The notes beneath the pieces were generated by a model. That model saw only the letters and a list, made by a program, of their open reading frames with translations. It was not told where the DNA came from and did not search any database. 64,000 bases of DNA from CAZTDU01 sp964617355 (GTDB lineage: Bacteria; Pseudomonadota; Gammaproteobacteria; Burkholderiales; SG8-39). The stretch is taken from the NCBI GenBank assembly GCA_964617355.1, contig CAZTXP010000078.1, forward strand, positions 31,331-95,330, written 5' to 3'. Below, piece by piece: positions 1 through 8,401 of this stretch. The position numbers were made by a program, and so were the translations under genes. Position 1 is the first letter of the stretch. Each line of letters begins with the position of its first letter.

Positions 1-62
1 GCGAACGGCACCAGCGCGGCGAGCGCGAAGAGGGCCACGCCGACGAGCGCGTCGCGCTTCAT
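1..62 (-). CDS. livM: Branched-chain amino acid-type ABC transporter permease, LivM-like (5' end only)
   Basis: Only the first 20 or so codons are inside the window; the gene runs off the left edge. The visible N-terminus begins MKRDALVGVA and continues as a hydrophobic first membrane segment. The ATG overlaps the livH stop codon as ATGA, so the two are translationally coupled. Position after livH and the N-terminal character suggest the second permease of a HAAT-type importer. The assignment rests mostly on context. Confidence 0.6.
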   Translation of the reverse strand, partial: MKRDALVGVALFALAALVPF

Positions 63-925
63 GCGTAGCCCTTGCGGCCCAGCAGCCCCTCGGGCCGCAC
101 CAGCAGCACGAGGATCAGCAGCACGAAGGAGAGCGTGGTCGCGTGCTCCGGCCCGAACCACACCGCGCCGAGGCTCTCGACCACGCCGAGCGCGAGGCCG
201 CCGATCATCGCGCCCGGCACGCTGCCCAGGCCCCCGAGGACGCAGATCACGAAGGCCTTGCCGAGGTAGACCGGCCCCGACAGCGGCGAGATCGGGAAGA
301 TCAGCGCCAGCAGCGGCCCCGAGGCGCCGGCCATCATCGCGCCGAGGCCGAAGGTGATGGCGTAGACGTTGGGCACGTTGACGCCCATGAGCGAGGCCGC
401 CTCGCGGTCCATGCGCACCGCGACGATCGCACGGCCGATGCGCGAGCGCGACAGCACGAGGTAGAGCAGGCCCGTGAGCCCGAGCGCGAGCAGCATCGCG
501 AGGAGACGATCCACCGGCAGCGTCACCGGCCCGAGCGACAGCACGCCCAGCGGCGGCTCGAGCACGAGCTTCCTGAAGTCGGCGGTGAAGGCCGCGAGCA
601 TGCCGTTGGCGAGCATCAGGTCGAGGCCGAACGTGAGCGTCAGCGTCAGCAGCACCGGCGCGGCGATCATGCGGTTGATCATCGTGCGCTGCATCAGCCA
701 GCCGAGCGCGAAGAACAGCGGCGCCGCGATGCCGATGGAGAGGAAGGGGTGCAGTCCCAGCTTCGCGTAGGCGAAGAACGCGAGGTAGCCGCCCAGCACG
801 ATGAACGAGCCGTGCAGGATGTTGATGACGTTCAGCACGCCCCAGACGAGCGAGAAGCCCGAGGCGATGCAGGCGTAGAGGCCGCCGAGCACCAGCCCGT
901 TGGCGAGGATCTGCAGGTAGAGCAT
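59..925 (-). CDS. livH: Branched-chain amino acid-type ABC transporter permease, LivH-like
   Basis: A 288-residue polytopic inner-membrane permease of the LivH family. It begins with the usual LivH start (LQILANGLVLGGLYA) and has about eight hydrophobic segments. The cytoplasmic coupling region near residues 165-185 reads RIGRAIVAVRMDREAASLMG, and the C-terminus ends LLVRPEGLLG as in the family. With LivM it forms the channel of a periplasmic-binding-protein-dependent importer for branched-chain amino acids, amides or aromatic acids. The binding-protein gene lies 42 bases upstream. A strong hairpin between them probably lowers permease expression relative to the binding protein. The true substrate cannot be read from sequence. 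Confidence 0.9.
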   Translation of the reverse strand: MLYLQILANGLVLGGLYACIASGFSLVWGVLNVINILHGSFIVLGGYLAFFAYAKLGLHPFLSIGIAAPLFFALGWLMQRTMINRMIAAPVLLTLTLTFGLDLMLANGMLAAFTADFRKLVLEPPLGVLSLGPVTLPVDRLLAMLLALGLTGLLYLVLSRSRIGRAIVAVRMDREAASLMGVNVPNVYAITFGLGAMMAGASGPLLALIFPISPLSGPVYLGKAFVICVLGGLGSVPGAMIGGLALGVVESLGAVWFGPEHATTLSFVLLILVLLVRPEGLLGRKGYA

Positions 926-931
926 GGCGAA

Positions 932-959
932 GCGCCCGCTTCCTCGCGGAAGCGGGCGC
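932..959 (-). promoter_or_regulatory. Intercistronic 12-bp hairpin between binding-protein and livH genes
   Basis: A perfect inverted repeat, GCGCCCGCTTCC / GGAAGCGGGCGC, with a four-base loop lies between the binding-protein stop (968) and the livH start (925). No T-run follows it on the transcribed strand, so it is more likely an mRNA 3'-stabiliser or partial attenuator than a full terminator. Such hairpins are known after binding-protein genes, where they raise receptor over permease levels. Confidence 0.6.
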
Positions 960-967
960 GGGGACTA

Positions 968-2158
968 CTACTTGACGCCGAGCTGCAGGCTGCCCTGCTT
1001 GATCGCGGCCGGCAGGATCACCACCTGCTTGCCCTTCTGCACCTGGAACACCGGCGGATCGAGCGAGATCACCTGCCCGGTGGGGCCGAACTTGATCGGG
1101 CCGAAGAAGGTGGTGGTGTTCATCGCCGCGAGCGCGTCGCGGACCTTCGCCTTGTCGAGCGAGCCGGCGGCCTCGATCGCGAGCGCGAGCACCGCGCCGC
1201 AGGCGGCCGACGAGGCCTCGCCGTAGTCCGGGTCCTGCTGGTACTTGTCGCGGAACAGCTTGTTGAAGTTCTCCGTGGTGCCGAAGACGTCCTTGCCGTT
1301 GTAGCGCACCGCGGGGTGCCACCACGCCGCGCTGGTGACGTTCTCGGCGCCCTTGCCGAGCGCGGAGACGAACTCCTTGTAGGCGGGGCCGGCGATCATG
1401 GTCACCACCGGCGCCTCGATGCCGAGGTCGGCCATCTGCTTCTTGATCAGGATGAGGTCGTTGATGTAGCCGGTGGCGAAGATCCAGTGCGGCGCCTGCG
1501 ACTTGATCTGCGACAGCGCCGAGGCGTGGTCCAGGGCGCCGATGGCGTACTTCTCGAAGTAGGTGACGTTCATGCCGCGCTTCTTCGCCGACTTTTCCAT
1601 CTCCTGCGCGATGGCGAGCGGGAAGAGGTCGTTCCGGGCCAGGATCGCGACGCGCTGCACGCCCGCCGCCTGTTTCTGCACGAGGTCGGACAGCGGCTCG
1701 GTCAGCGTCTGGTTCGGCGTGTAGACGCCGAACAGGTACTTGTAGTTCTGGTCGTAGACCTGCTCGGAGGACGCGGTCGCCGCGATGGTCGGCATCTTGT
1801 ACTTCTCGGAGACGCTGGAGGCCGCCTTGGTGGCGCCCGAGCCGAACGGCGAGAACAGGAAGTCCACCTTGTCCTGCGTGATCAGGCGCTCGGTGGCCTG
1901 CACCGCGCGCGGCGTGTTCGACTGGTAGTCGACGTAGACGATCTCGACCTTGACGCGCTTCGCGCCGACCTTGATGCCGCCGGCCTTGTTCTGCGCCTCG
2001 GCCCAGAGGTTGGCGCCGTTCTGCAGCTTCTTGGCTTCCGGCGACAGCGGCCCGGTGATCGGCAGCGGATAGCCGATGCGGATGACGTCCTGCGCGAGTG
2101 CACCGCTGGCGAGCAGCGCACCGGCGGCGAGCGAGGCGGTGAGGCGTACGAGGGTCAT
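968..2158 (-). CDS. ABC transporter substrate-binding protein, branched-chain amino acid (Peripla_BP_6) type
   Basis: A 396-residue periplasmic solute receptor. Residues 1-22 form a Sec signal peptide (basic MTLVR, hydrophobic core, ALAQ cleavage site). The mature protein opens IRIGYPLPITGPLSPEA, the canonical LivJ/amide-binding start, and has the two-lobed type I periplasmic binding fold length. The start is preceded by GGGAG on the minus strand. It is the first gene of the transporter operon and delivers ligand to LivH/LivM. Family members bind branched-chain amino acids, amides, urea or aromatic acids; the ligand here is not known. Confidence 0.9.
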   Translation of the reverse strand: MTLVRLTASLAAGALLASGALAQDVIRIGYPLPITGPLSPEAKKLQNGANLWAEAQNKAGGIKVGAKRVKVEIVYVDYQSNTPRAVQATERLITQDKVDFLFSPFGSGATKAASSVSEKYKMPTIAATASSEQVYDQNYKYLFGVYTPNQTLTEPLSDLVQKQAAGVQRVAILARNDLFPLAIAQEMEKSAKKRGMNVTYFEKYAIGALDHASALSQIKSQAPHWIFATGYINDLILIKKQMADLGIEAPVVTMIAGPAYKEFVSALGKGAENVTSAAWWHPAVRYNGKDVFGTTENFNKLFRDKYQQDPDYGEASSAACGAVLALAIEAAGSLDKAKVRDALAAMNTTTFFGPIKFGPTGQVISLDPPVFQVQKGKQVVILPAAIKQGSLQLGVK

Positions 2159-2186
2159 GGCGGGCTCCCGATGCAGTGGAAGCCCT

Positions 2187-2192
2187 AGTCTA
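2187..2192 (-). promoter_or_regulatory. Putative -10 box for the ABC transporter operon
   Basis: On the minus strand TAGACT lies about 28 bases before the binding-protein ATG, leaving room for a short leader that carries GGGAG. No convincing -35 box is visible at 16-18 bases. The same TAGACT hexamer appears before several other genes in the window. Confidence 0.35.
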
Positions 2193-2224
2193 GCAAGCGG
2201 CGTGCCGCCCGAAGGGGCGTCTTT

Positions 2225-2239
2225 CCGCCGCCGCCGCCG
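2225..2239. repeat. (CCG)5 trinucleotide tract
   Basis: Five perfect CCG units lie just beyond the stop codon of the neighbouring Bug gene, within the 85-base gap between it and the ABC binding-protein gene. It is probably a simple-sequence tract without function. Confidence 0.5.
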
Positions 2240-2243
2240 TGTT

Positions 2244-3224
2244 TCACTCCATCTTGATGCCGGCGTTCTTGATGATCTGCGCGTAGCGCTCCTGCTCCAG
2301 CTTCATGAAGCCGGGCAGGGACTCCGGCGGCATCGGCGACGGGTCGAGGCCGGCGTTCACCAGCCGGACCTTGAATTCCTCGTCGTTCAGGATCTTCTGG
2401 ATCTCGGCGCCGAGGCGGGCGATCACCTCGCGGGGGGCCGAAGCGTGCACGGCGTAGCCGATCCAGGCGCCGGCGTCGATGTCGATGCCGGCGGCTTCGG
2501 CGAGCGTCGGCACGTCGGGCAGTCCGCCGGCGCGCTTCGCAGTGGTAATGCCGAAGGTCTTGAGCCGCCCGGACTTGATGTGCGCCACAGTCCCTGCCAC
2601 CGTCTCGAGGGTGAAGTTCACCTGCCCGTTGATCACGTCGGTGAGCGCCTGCGCGCTGCCCTTGTACGGAATGTGGCGCGCCTTGATCCCGGCGAGCGAA
2701 TTGAAGAGCTCGGTGATCAGGTGCGCGGTGGCGCCGGTGCCCGAGGACGAGAAGGTGTACTTGTCCGGGTTGGCGCGCAGCAGCGCGATGAACTCCTTCG
2801 CGTTCGACGCCGGGAAGTTCGGCGGCACCACGAGCGCGTAGGGGTTGCGCGACACCACCCCGACCAGCACGAATTCCTTCAGCGGGTCGTAGGGCAGCTT
2901 CTGCAGCGACGGCATGATCGACACCGGGCCGCTGGAGGCCGCGAGCAGCGTGTAGCCGTCGGCCGGCGCGCGCGCGAAGAGCTCGGTGCCGAGCGACCCG
3001 CCCGCGCCGCCGCGGTTGTCCATCACGAACGGCTGGCCGAGGCTGTCCTGCAGCTTCTGGCCGAGCAGGCGCGCGGCGATGTCGGTCGCCTGACCCGGCG
3101 GCCAGGGCACGATCACCTTCACCGGGCGGCTGGGGTAGGCCTGCGCGCCCGCGAGGGTGGCGAACGCGAGGGCGGCGATCGAGACGACGGCGAGCGTGGA
3201 AACACGGGCGGCAAATCGCGTCAT
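2244..3224 (-). CDS. Bug/TctC-family periplasmic solute-binding protein (1 of 8)
   Basis: A 326-residue extracytoplasmic receptor of the Bug family (tripartite tricarboxylate receptors). A signal peptide of about 26 residues ends LAGAQA. The mature start is YPSRPVKVIVPWPPG, and the family hallmarks GQPFVMDNRGGAGG, ADGYTLL and the HIPYKGSAQALTDVINGQV segment are all present. The ATG at 3224 was chosen because it directly precedes the signal peptide. Longer open frames upstream run into the neighbouring glutathione transferase gene. No TctA/TctB membrane partners are in the window. It follows that transferase gene on the same strand after 23 bases, so the two may share a transcript. Confidence 0.92.
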   Translation of the reverse strand: MTRFAARVSTLAVVSIAALAFATLAGAQAYPSRPVKVIVPWPPGQATDIAARLLGQKLQDSLGQPFVMDNRGGAGGSLGTELFARAPADGYTLLAASSGPVSIMPSLQKLPYDPLKEFVLVGVVSRNPYALVVPPNFPASNAKEFIALLRANPDKYTFSSSGTGATAHLITELFNSLAGIKARHIPYKGSAQALTDVINGQVNFTLETVAGTVAHIKSGRLKTFGITTAKRAGGLPDVPTLAEAAGIDIDAGAWIGYAVHASAPREVIARLGAEIQKILNDEEFKVRLVNAGLDPSPMPPESLPGFMKLEQERYAQIIKNAGIKME

Positions 3225-3247
3225 GGCTTGGTCTCCCCTGCGATCGT

Positions 3248-3865
3248 TCAGGCGTTCTCGGCCGCAAGCACGCGCTGCACCGCGGGGCGCGCTTCCATCT
3301 TCGCGCGATGCGCCGCGACCTTCGGGAATTGCGCGACGTCCACGCTGTCGGCCTTCAGCCAGCCCGAGATCGTGTACAGGTACGGGTCGGCGATCGAGTA
3401 CGCGTCGCCCAGCACCCACGGCCCGCGCACCATCTCGCGCTCGATCAGCGCGAAGCAGTCGGCCATGTTCGGCGTCACCTTCTTCTTCATCGCTTCGAGC
3501 GCCACCGGGTCGTCGGCCCAGCGCGTGCCGCGGCCGCCGTGCGCGTGCGCCACGTGCACGGTCGAGCACAGGTAGCTGTTGAAGGACTGTACCTGCGCGA
3601 ACGACCACGGGTCGGCCGGGATCAGCTTCGCCGCCGGGAACGACTGCGCGATGTACGCGAGGATCGCCGGCGTCTCGGTGAGGATGCCGTGGTCGGTGAC
3701 CAGCGCCGGCACGCGGCCCTTGGGGTTGATCTTCAGGTACTCGGGCTTCCTCTGGTCGTTCTGCTTCAGCATGAGGCGCTCGGCCGTGTAGGGGGCGCCG
3801 GCTTCCTCGAGCGCGATGTGCGAGGCGAGCGCGCAGCTGCCGGTGGCGTAGTAGAGCGTGAGCAT
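3248..3865 (-). CDS. Glutathione S-transferase family protein
   Basis: A 205-residue cytosolic protein with an N-terminal thioredoxin-like domain (MLTLYYATGSCALASHIALEE) and the cis-Pro / gamma-glutamyl site KGRVPAL near residue 50, followed by TETPAILAYIA. An all-helical C-terminal domain follows. The pattern fits the bacterial beta-class or GstA group, in which a cysteine near residue 11 of the SCALA motif contacts glutathione. The gene has GGAGG before its start and a TACAAT -10-like box at 3904-3909. Likely roles are detoxification or a glutathione-dependent step in catabolism. Confidence 0.88.
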   Translation of the reverse strand: MLTLYYATGSCALASHIALEEAGAPYTAERLMLKQNDQRKPEYLKINPKGRVPALVTDHGILTETPAILAYIAQSFPAAKLIPADPWSFAQVQSFNSYLCSTVHVAHAHGGRGTRWADDPVALEAMKKKVTPNMADCFALIEREMVRGPWVLGDAYSIADPYLYTISGWLKADSVDVAQFPKVAAHRAKMEARPAVQRVLAAENA

Positions 3866-3957
3866 CCGGGGTTCCTCCGCTGGTCCTGCATGTGGGAGCG
3901 ACGATTGTAGCGGCGCGGGTCCGCGGCGCGGCGTGAGAAGATGCGAACCGGTTCGCC

Positions 3958-5952
3958 ATGAAGACCGAGACCCCGGAGCAGCTGCTCGCCGAGATCGCCG
4001 CCGATCCGAAGGCGGACGTCACCGCTGCGCTCGCCCGCCTCGCCGATTGGGTGCGCCCGGGATCCGCGGCTCGCGCCGAAGACGCCATCCGGCGCATCGA
4101 GGCGCTGTGCGCCCTGCTGCGCGAGCGGCGCGACCAGCGCGACCTGCTGCGCGAGCGGCTCTCGGCGTGGCTGGAGCGCATGCACCACGTGCCGCTGCTC
4201 GCCGAGGCGGGGGTGCTGTCGACGCGCGGCTTCGTGCGCGAGATCGCCGCGCGCTGCTACGAGCGCGTGCTGCCGGCGCCGCCGGTCCCCGACGACCTGC
4301 ACGACGCCTTCTGCGCGATCTTCCGCGCGCCGCGCGACGCGCGCTGGATGCCGGGCGTGCCGCTGGGCGCGTGGATGGGCCTGGTCGAGGCGATCGAGCT
4401 CGACGCCGCGCCGGGCAGCGCGCTCTTCGAGCGCCTGCGCCGTGGCGTGATGGACGCCGCCGAGGTGCTCGCGCTGCGCATCGCCGCCGAGGGCACCGAG
4501 TCCGAGCTGCTGCGCCTCGACCCGGACGCCGAGCGCCACGACTCGCCGTTCCTCGTCCTGCAGCGCGAGGTGGCCGCGGTGCTCGCGAGGCTCGAGGCCA
4601 ACCGCGCGGATCGCGCCGTGCCGGCCGGGACGCTCGAGGCCGCCGAGGCCGCGATCGCGTCCTGCGCGCAGGCGATCGAGCGCCTGCGGGCGGTAGGCCG
4701 CACGCGCGGCACCACGGTGCGTGTCACGTACCTCCTCGAGCGCATCGCGCAGCAGCTCGCGCGCCTCGGCCTCGTGCTGCGCGCGCTCGACCCGGCCGAC
4801 GCCGGCGCGCGGCGGCGTGCCGCGTTCGAGCTCTTCCTCGCGGTGGCGGGCGCGTGCGCGACGCGGCTCTCGGTCGCCGACGTCTGGCAGGCCAACACGC
4901 GACTGCTCGCCAAGCGCGTCACCGAGAACGCGAGCCGCGCCGGCGAGCACTACGCGACGCGCGACCGCGGCGAGTACCTCGGCATGCTGCGCGCCGCGCT
5001 CGGCGCCGGCGTGCTGGTGGCGCTGATGGCGCTGCTCAAGGTCGAGATCAAGGCCGCGCACCTGCCGCCGCTCATCGAGGCGCTCGCGGTGTGCGCCGAC
5101 TACGCGACGGGATTCGTGGTCATCCACGTGCTGCACCTCACCGTGGCCACCAAGCAGCCGGCGATGACCGCGGCGACGCTTGCCGCCACGCTCGAGGAGG
5201 CGCAGGGCCGCCGCGACGCGGCGGCGCTCGGGCCCTTCGTCGCCCTGGTCGCGAGCGTGGCGCGCACGCAGCTTGTCGCCATCCTTGGCAACCTCGGTGC
5301 CGCGCTGCCGGTGGCGCTGGTGCTCGCGTGGACCTTCGCGCGGCTCGCCGGCGAGCCGCTGGTCGGCGCGCAGAAGTCCGCCGCGCTGGTCGCCGAGCTC
5401 GACCCGGTGGCGGGCCTCGCGATGCTGCACGCGGCGATCGCGGGGGTGTGGCTGTTCGTCGCCGGCCTCGTCTCGGGCTGGTACGACAACCGCTGCGCGG
5501 TGCTCGAGATCCCGGCGCGCGTGCGCGCGTCGCCCGTGCTGGCGTGGATGCCGGCGCGCTGGCGCGAGGGCCTCGCCGCCTACGTCGACGGCAACCTCGG
5601 CGCGCTGATGGGCAACGCGATCTTCGGCTTCCTGCTCGGCGGCACCGCGTTCGCCGGCTTCCTGCTCGGCCTGCCGATCGACATCCGGCACGTCGCCTTC
5701 GCCTCGGCGAACCTGGGCTACGCGTCGGTGACGCTGGACCTCTCCCTCAAGGTCTTCGCCATGGGCCTGGGCTGCGTGCTGCTGATCGCCGCGGTGAACC
5801 TCGCGGTGAGCTTCTCGCTCGCGCTCGCGATCGCGCTGCGTTCGCGCGGCGTGACGCTCGCCCGCGTGCCCGGCATCGCGGCGGCGCTGCTCGGCCATCT
5901 CGCGCGGCACCCGCGCGACTTCGTGCTGCCGCCGCGCGAGGCGGCGCGATGA
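3958..5952 (+). CDS. Gcr-family 'site-specific recombinase' membrane protein
   Basis: A 664-residue protein with a soluble N-terminal half rich in Arg, Glu and Ala helices (residues 1-330). The C-terminal half has about five membrane segments, including a stretch near residues 540-570 containing GNLGALMGNAIFGFLLGG. The length and organisation match the beta/gammaproteobacterial family annotated as 'site-specific recombinase' (Gcr, PF10136). No tyrosine or serine recombinase motifs are visible and its biochemical role is unproved. The stop codon overlaps the start of the CDF transporter gene by four bases, so the two are translationally coupled. Confidence 0.8.
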   Translation: MKTETPEQLLAEIAADPKADVTAALARLADWVRPGSAARAEDAIRRIEALCALLRERRDQRDLLRERLSAWLERMHHVPLLAEAGVLSTRGFVREIAARCYERVLPAPPVPDDLHDAFCAIFRAPRDARWMPGVPLGAWMGLVEAIELDAAPGSALFERLRRGVMDAAEVLALRIAAEGTESELLRLDPDAERHDSPFLVLQREVAAVLARLEANRADRAVPAGTLEAAEAAIASCAQAIERLRAVGRTRGTTVRVTYLLERIAQQLARLGLVLRALDPADAGARRRAAFELFLAVAGACATRLSVADVWQANTRLLAKRVTENASRAGEHYATRDRGEYLGMLRAALGAGVLVALMALLKVEIKAAHLPPLIEALAVCADYATGFVVIHVLHLTVATKQPAMTAATLAATLEEAQGRRDAAALGPFVALVASVARTQLVAILGNLGAALPVALVLAWTFARLAGEPLVGAQKSAALVAELDPVAGLAMLHAAIAGVWLFVAGLVSGWYDNRCAVLEIPARVRASPVLAWMPARWREGLAAYVDGNLGALMGNAIFGFLLGGTAFAGFLLGLPIDIRHVAFASANLGYASVTLDLSLKVFAMGLGCVLLIAAVNLAVSFSLALAIALRSRGVTLARVPGIAAALLGHLARHPRDFVLPPREAAR

Positions 5953-6854
5953 CCCCGTCGCTCAAGCGCTACGCCTGGCTGTCGATCGCCGCGGCGCTGG
6001 CGACCATCGTGCTGAAGGGCGTGGCGTGGTGGATCACCGGCTCGGTGGGCCTCTTGTCGGATGCGCTGGAATCGTTCGTCAACCTCGCCGGCGCGCTGAT
6101 GGCGCTCGCCATGCTGACGCTCGCCGAGCAACCCGAGGACGAGGACCACCCGCACGGCCACGGCAAGGCGGAGTACTTCTCCAGCGCCTTCGAGGGCTTC
6201 CTGATCCTCGTGGCGGCGGTGGCGATCGCGTGGACCGCGATCGAGCGCCTGCTCGCGCCGCGGCCGCTCGAAGCGGTGGGCGTCGGCCTCGCGGTGTCGG
6301 TGGTGGCCTCGGCGATCAACTTCGCGGCCGCGCGCGTGCTGCTCGCCGCCGGGCGCGCTTCGCACTCGATCACGCTGGAGGCCGACGCGCACCACCTGAT
6401 GACCGACGTGTGGACCTCCGCCGGCGTCGTCGCCGGCGTCGCGCTGGCGTGGGCCACCGGCTGGCAGTGGCTCGACCCGGCGATCGCGCTCGCGGTGGCG
6501 GCGAACATCGTCTGGACGGGCTGGGTGCTGCTGCGGCGCTCGGCCGGCGGCCTGATGGACGCGTCGCTGCCGAAGGCCGAGCGCGAGGCGATCGAGGCCG
6601 CGCTGCAGGGTTTCGCGAGCGAGGGCATCGGCTACCACGCGCTACGCACCCGGCAGGCGGGCGCGCGTGCCTTCGTCACCGTGCACCTGCTGGTGCCGGG
6701 GCGCTGGAGCGTCCAGCAGGCGCACGACTGGTCCGAGCGCGTCGAGCGCGCGATGCGCCACGCGGTCCCGCGCGCGCACGTCACCACGCACCTGGAGCCG
6801 CGCGAGGATCCGGCCGCGCTGCGCGACGCCGGCCTCGATCGCAGGGAAGACTGA
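5949..6854 (+). CDS. Cation diffusion facilitator (CDF) metal exporter
   Basis: A 301-residue inner-membrane transporter that exchanges divalent metal (Zn, Fe, Mn, Co or Ni) for protons. Six membrane segments are visible. The transmembrane metal sites are SDALESFVNLAG and HHLMTDVWTSAG, and the cytosolic loop carries the HPHGHGKAEYFSS motif typical of the FieF/MMT1-like branch. A C-terminal cytoplasmic metallochaperone-like domain follows from about residue 210. The start overlaps the stop of the upstream membrane gene as ATGA. The metal cannot be assigned from sequence. Confidence 0.9.
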   Translation: MTPSLKRYAWLSIAAALATIVLKGVAWWITGSVGLLSDALESFVNLAGALMALAMLTLAEQPEDEDHPHGHGKAEYFSSAFEGFLILVAAVAIAWTAIERLLAPRPLEAVGVGLAVSVVASAINFAAARVLLAAGRASHSITLEADAHHLMTDVWTSAGVVAGVALAWATGWQWLDPAIALAVAANIVWTGWVLLRRSAGGLMDASLPKAEREAIEAALQGFASEGIGYHALRTRQAGARAFVTVHLLVPGRWSVQQAHDWSERVERAMRHAVPRAHVTTHLEPREDPAALRDAGLDRRED

Positions 6855-6874
6855 CGCCGCTAGCGCAGCGGCGT
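6854..6874. terminator. Bidirectional hairpin at a convergent gene junction
   Basis: A perfect 8-bp stem, ACGCCGCT / AGCGGCGT, with a five-base loop spans the junction. It starts at the last base of the CDF stop and contains the stop codon of the opposing DUF4124 gene. There is no T-run. It is a plausible weak two-way transcription end. Confidence 0.45.
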
Positions 6875-7126
6875 GCCGGCGGGGGCGCCGGGCAGTCCGC
6901 CCGGGCGTGCGACGCCGGCCACGGCGATCACCGAGATGCGCTCGCCGACCACGGATGCGTAGCGCAGCCCCAGCCGGTCGCAGCTGGTGTTCGTGTAGGT
7001 GACCCGGGAGGCCTTGTCGAGGCACTTGTAGGTCTCGGGCGCCTGCGCGCACGCGCCGGCGGCGGCGAACATGGCGACCAGCGCGGCGACGATTCGGCGC
7101 AGGGCGGCGGTCTTGGCGGCGAGCAT
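6860..7126 (-). CDS. DUF4124-like small periplasmic protein
   Basis: An 88-residue secreted protein. Residues 1-28 are a signal peptide ending GACAQA. The mature part carries YKCLDKASRVTYTNTSC, the short beta-hairpin and cysteine pattern of DUF4124 domains, which are common and uncharacterised in beta- and gammaproteobacteria. The two cysteines probably pair in the periplasm. It stands alone, convergent with the CDF gene and divergent from the MFS gene. Function unknown. Confidence 0.72.
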   Translation of the reverse strand: MLAAKTAALRRIVAALVAMFAAAGACAQAPETYKCLDKASRVTYTNTSCDRLGLRYASVVGERISVIAVAGVARPGGLPGAPAGTPLR

Positions 7127-7173
7127 GGCGTTTCCCCGTTCTGGTTCTTCTACCCGGGATATCGGCCGGCCGG

Positions 7174-7202
7174 TTGGGGGCTTTAGCGCCTCGCGCTAGA
7201 CT
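7174..7202 (+). promoter_or_regulatory. Promoter for the MFS gene at 7209
   Basis: TTGGGG (7174-7179), a 17-base spacer and TAGACT (7197-7202). The expected transcription start falls at or within one base of the ATG at 7209, and there is no Shine-Dalgarno sequence, so the transcript would be leaderless. Confidence 0.45.
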
Positions 7203-7208
7203 CCGGCC

Positions 7209-8393
7209 ATGCGAGGACGGGGGCTGGTTGCCGCCATGTGCGCAGCGCAGGTCGGGGCGCTGCTGCCGCATGTCACGCTGCCGGCCGTGATGCCGGGATA
7301 CCTGATCCCGCTCTGGGGCCTCACGAACAGCGATGGCGGGCTGATGTCCGCGGCCTACGCGCTCGGCTACATGCTCGCGGTGCCGGCGCTGACGATGCTC
7401 ACCGACCGCATCGACGCGCGCCGCATCCTCGCCGCGGGCTCCGCCGCGACCGCGCTCGCCACGCTCGCCTTCGCCCTCTTCGCGCACGACCTGTGGAGCG
7501 CGATGCTGCTCTGGGGCCTTGCCGGCGCGGGCTACGCGGGCGCCTACATGCCGGGCCTGCGCGCTCTGACCGACCGGCTGGACGGCGTCGATCCGTCGCG
7601 CAGCGTCACGCTGTACACCGCGAGCTTCTCGCTCGGCGTCGGCATCTCCTATCTCGTCGCACAGCTGGTGGCCGAGGCCTGGGGCTGGCGCGCGGCGTTC
7701 GTGGTCACCGGCCTCGGGCCGCTCGCGATGCTCGGGGTCGCGCTGGCCCTGCGGCCGGTGCCGCCTCCACCCGGCCATCGCAAGCTGCTCGACCTGCGCC
7801 CCGCGTTCGCCAATCGCGCCGCGCTCGGGTACTCGCTCGCCTACGGCGCGCACTGCTTCGAGCTGTACGGGCTGCGCACGTGGATCGTCGCGTTCTGGGG
7901 CTTCGTGGTCGCTCGGCACGGCGCCGAGATGCCGCTCGGGCCGGTGGCGGTGTCGACCGCGTTCACGCTGCTCGCGCTGCCGTGCAGCGTGCTCGGCAAC
8001 GAGGCCGCGCTGCGTTACGGGCGGCATCGCGCGATCTCGTGGGTGATGCTCGCCTCCGCCGCCGTGGCGGCGGCGATCGGCCTCACCGCGGGCGGCTCGC
8101 CTTGGGTGACGCTCGCGTTCCTCGCCGCCTATGCGTTCACGGTGCCGGCCGATTCCGGCGCGCTGACCTCGGGCGCGTCGGGCGCGGCCGCGCCGCAATC
8201 GCGCGGCGCGACGCTCGCGCTGCACTCGACGATCGGCTTCGGCCTGTCGGCCCTCGGCGGCTGGGCGGTGGGCGTCGCGCTCGACGCCGCGGGCGGCGCG
8301 CAGAGCGCGAGCGGGTGGATGGCGGCCTTTCTCGTGCTCGCCTCGGGCGTCGCGCTCGGGCCGCTCGCGCTGATGTGGGCGAGGCGCGCGTAA
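7209..8393 (+). CDS. Major facilitator superfamily transporter
   Basis: A 394-residue, 12-segment inner-membrane carrier. Between segments 2 and 3 it carries MLTDRIDARRIL, a form of the MFS loop motif. Segments 4-5 contain the glycine-rich GAGYAGAYMPGLRALTDR stretch typical of CynX/NimT-like carriers. The gene is monocistronic and its stop abuts the stop of the opposing MFS gene with no intervening base. The start was set by the promoter immediately before it. Substrate unknown. Confidence 0.85.
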   Translation: MRGRGLVAAMCAAQVGALLPHVTLPAVMPGYLIPLWGLTNSDGGLMSAAYALGYMLAVPALTMLTDRIDARRILAAGSAATALATLAFALFAHDLWSAMLLWGLAGAGYAGAYMPGLRALTDRLDGVDPSRSVTLYTASFSLGVGISYLVAQLVAEAWGWRAAFVVTGLGPLAMLGVALALRPVPPPPGHRKLLDLRPAFANRAALGYSLAYGAHCFELYGLRTWIVAFWGFVVARHGAEMPLGPVAVSTAFTLLALPCSVLGNEAALRYGRHRAISWVMLASAAVAAAIGLTAGGSPWVTLAFLAAYAFTVPADSGALTSGASGAAAPQSRGATLALHSTIGFGLSALGGWAVGVALDAAGGAQSASGWMAAFLVLASGVALGPLALMWARRA

Positions 8394-8401
8394 CTACGCG
8401 C
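8386..8401. terminator. Small hairpin spanning two abutting stop codons
   Basis: GCGCGT / ACGCGC with loop AACT. The TAA of the rightward MFS gene and the TAG of the leftward MFS gene fall in and around the loop. It is too short to be convincing as a terminator on its own. Confidence 0.25.

Noticed and set aside
143..2188. Long open frame of 681 codons on the plus strand opposite the ABC transporter genes
   Set aside because: Rich in Arg, Glu, His and Ala runs with no recognisable domain. It is the expected shadow of high-GC codon bias opposite livH and the binding-protein gene, which have clear homology.
3958..5952. Mobile element suggested by the 'site-specific recombinase' family name
   Set aside because: The protein has membrane segments and no tyrosine or serine recombinase catalytic motif. 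No attachment sites or cargo flank it.
3858..6854. 998-codon open frame overlapping the Gcr and CDF genes
   Set aside because: Its final part is the CDF protein itself; the long N-terminal extension is Arg/Ala-rich nonsense in a shadow frame of the Gcr gene. The CDF start at 5949 with ATGA coupling is preferred.
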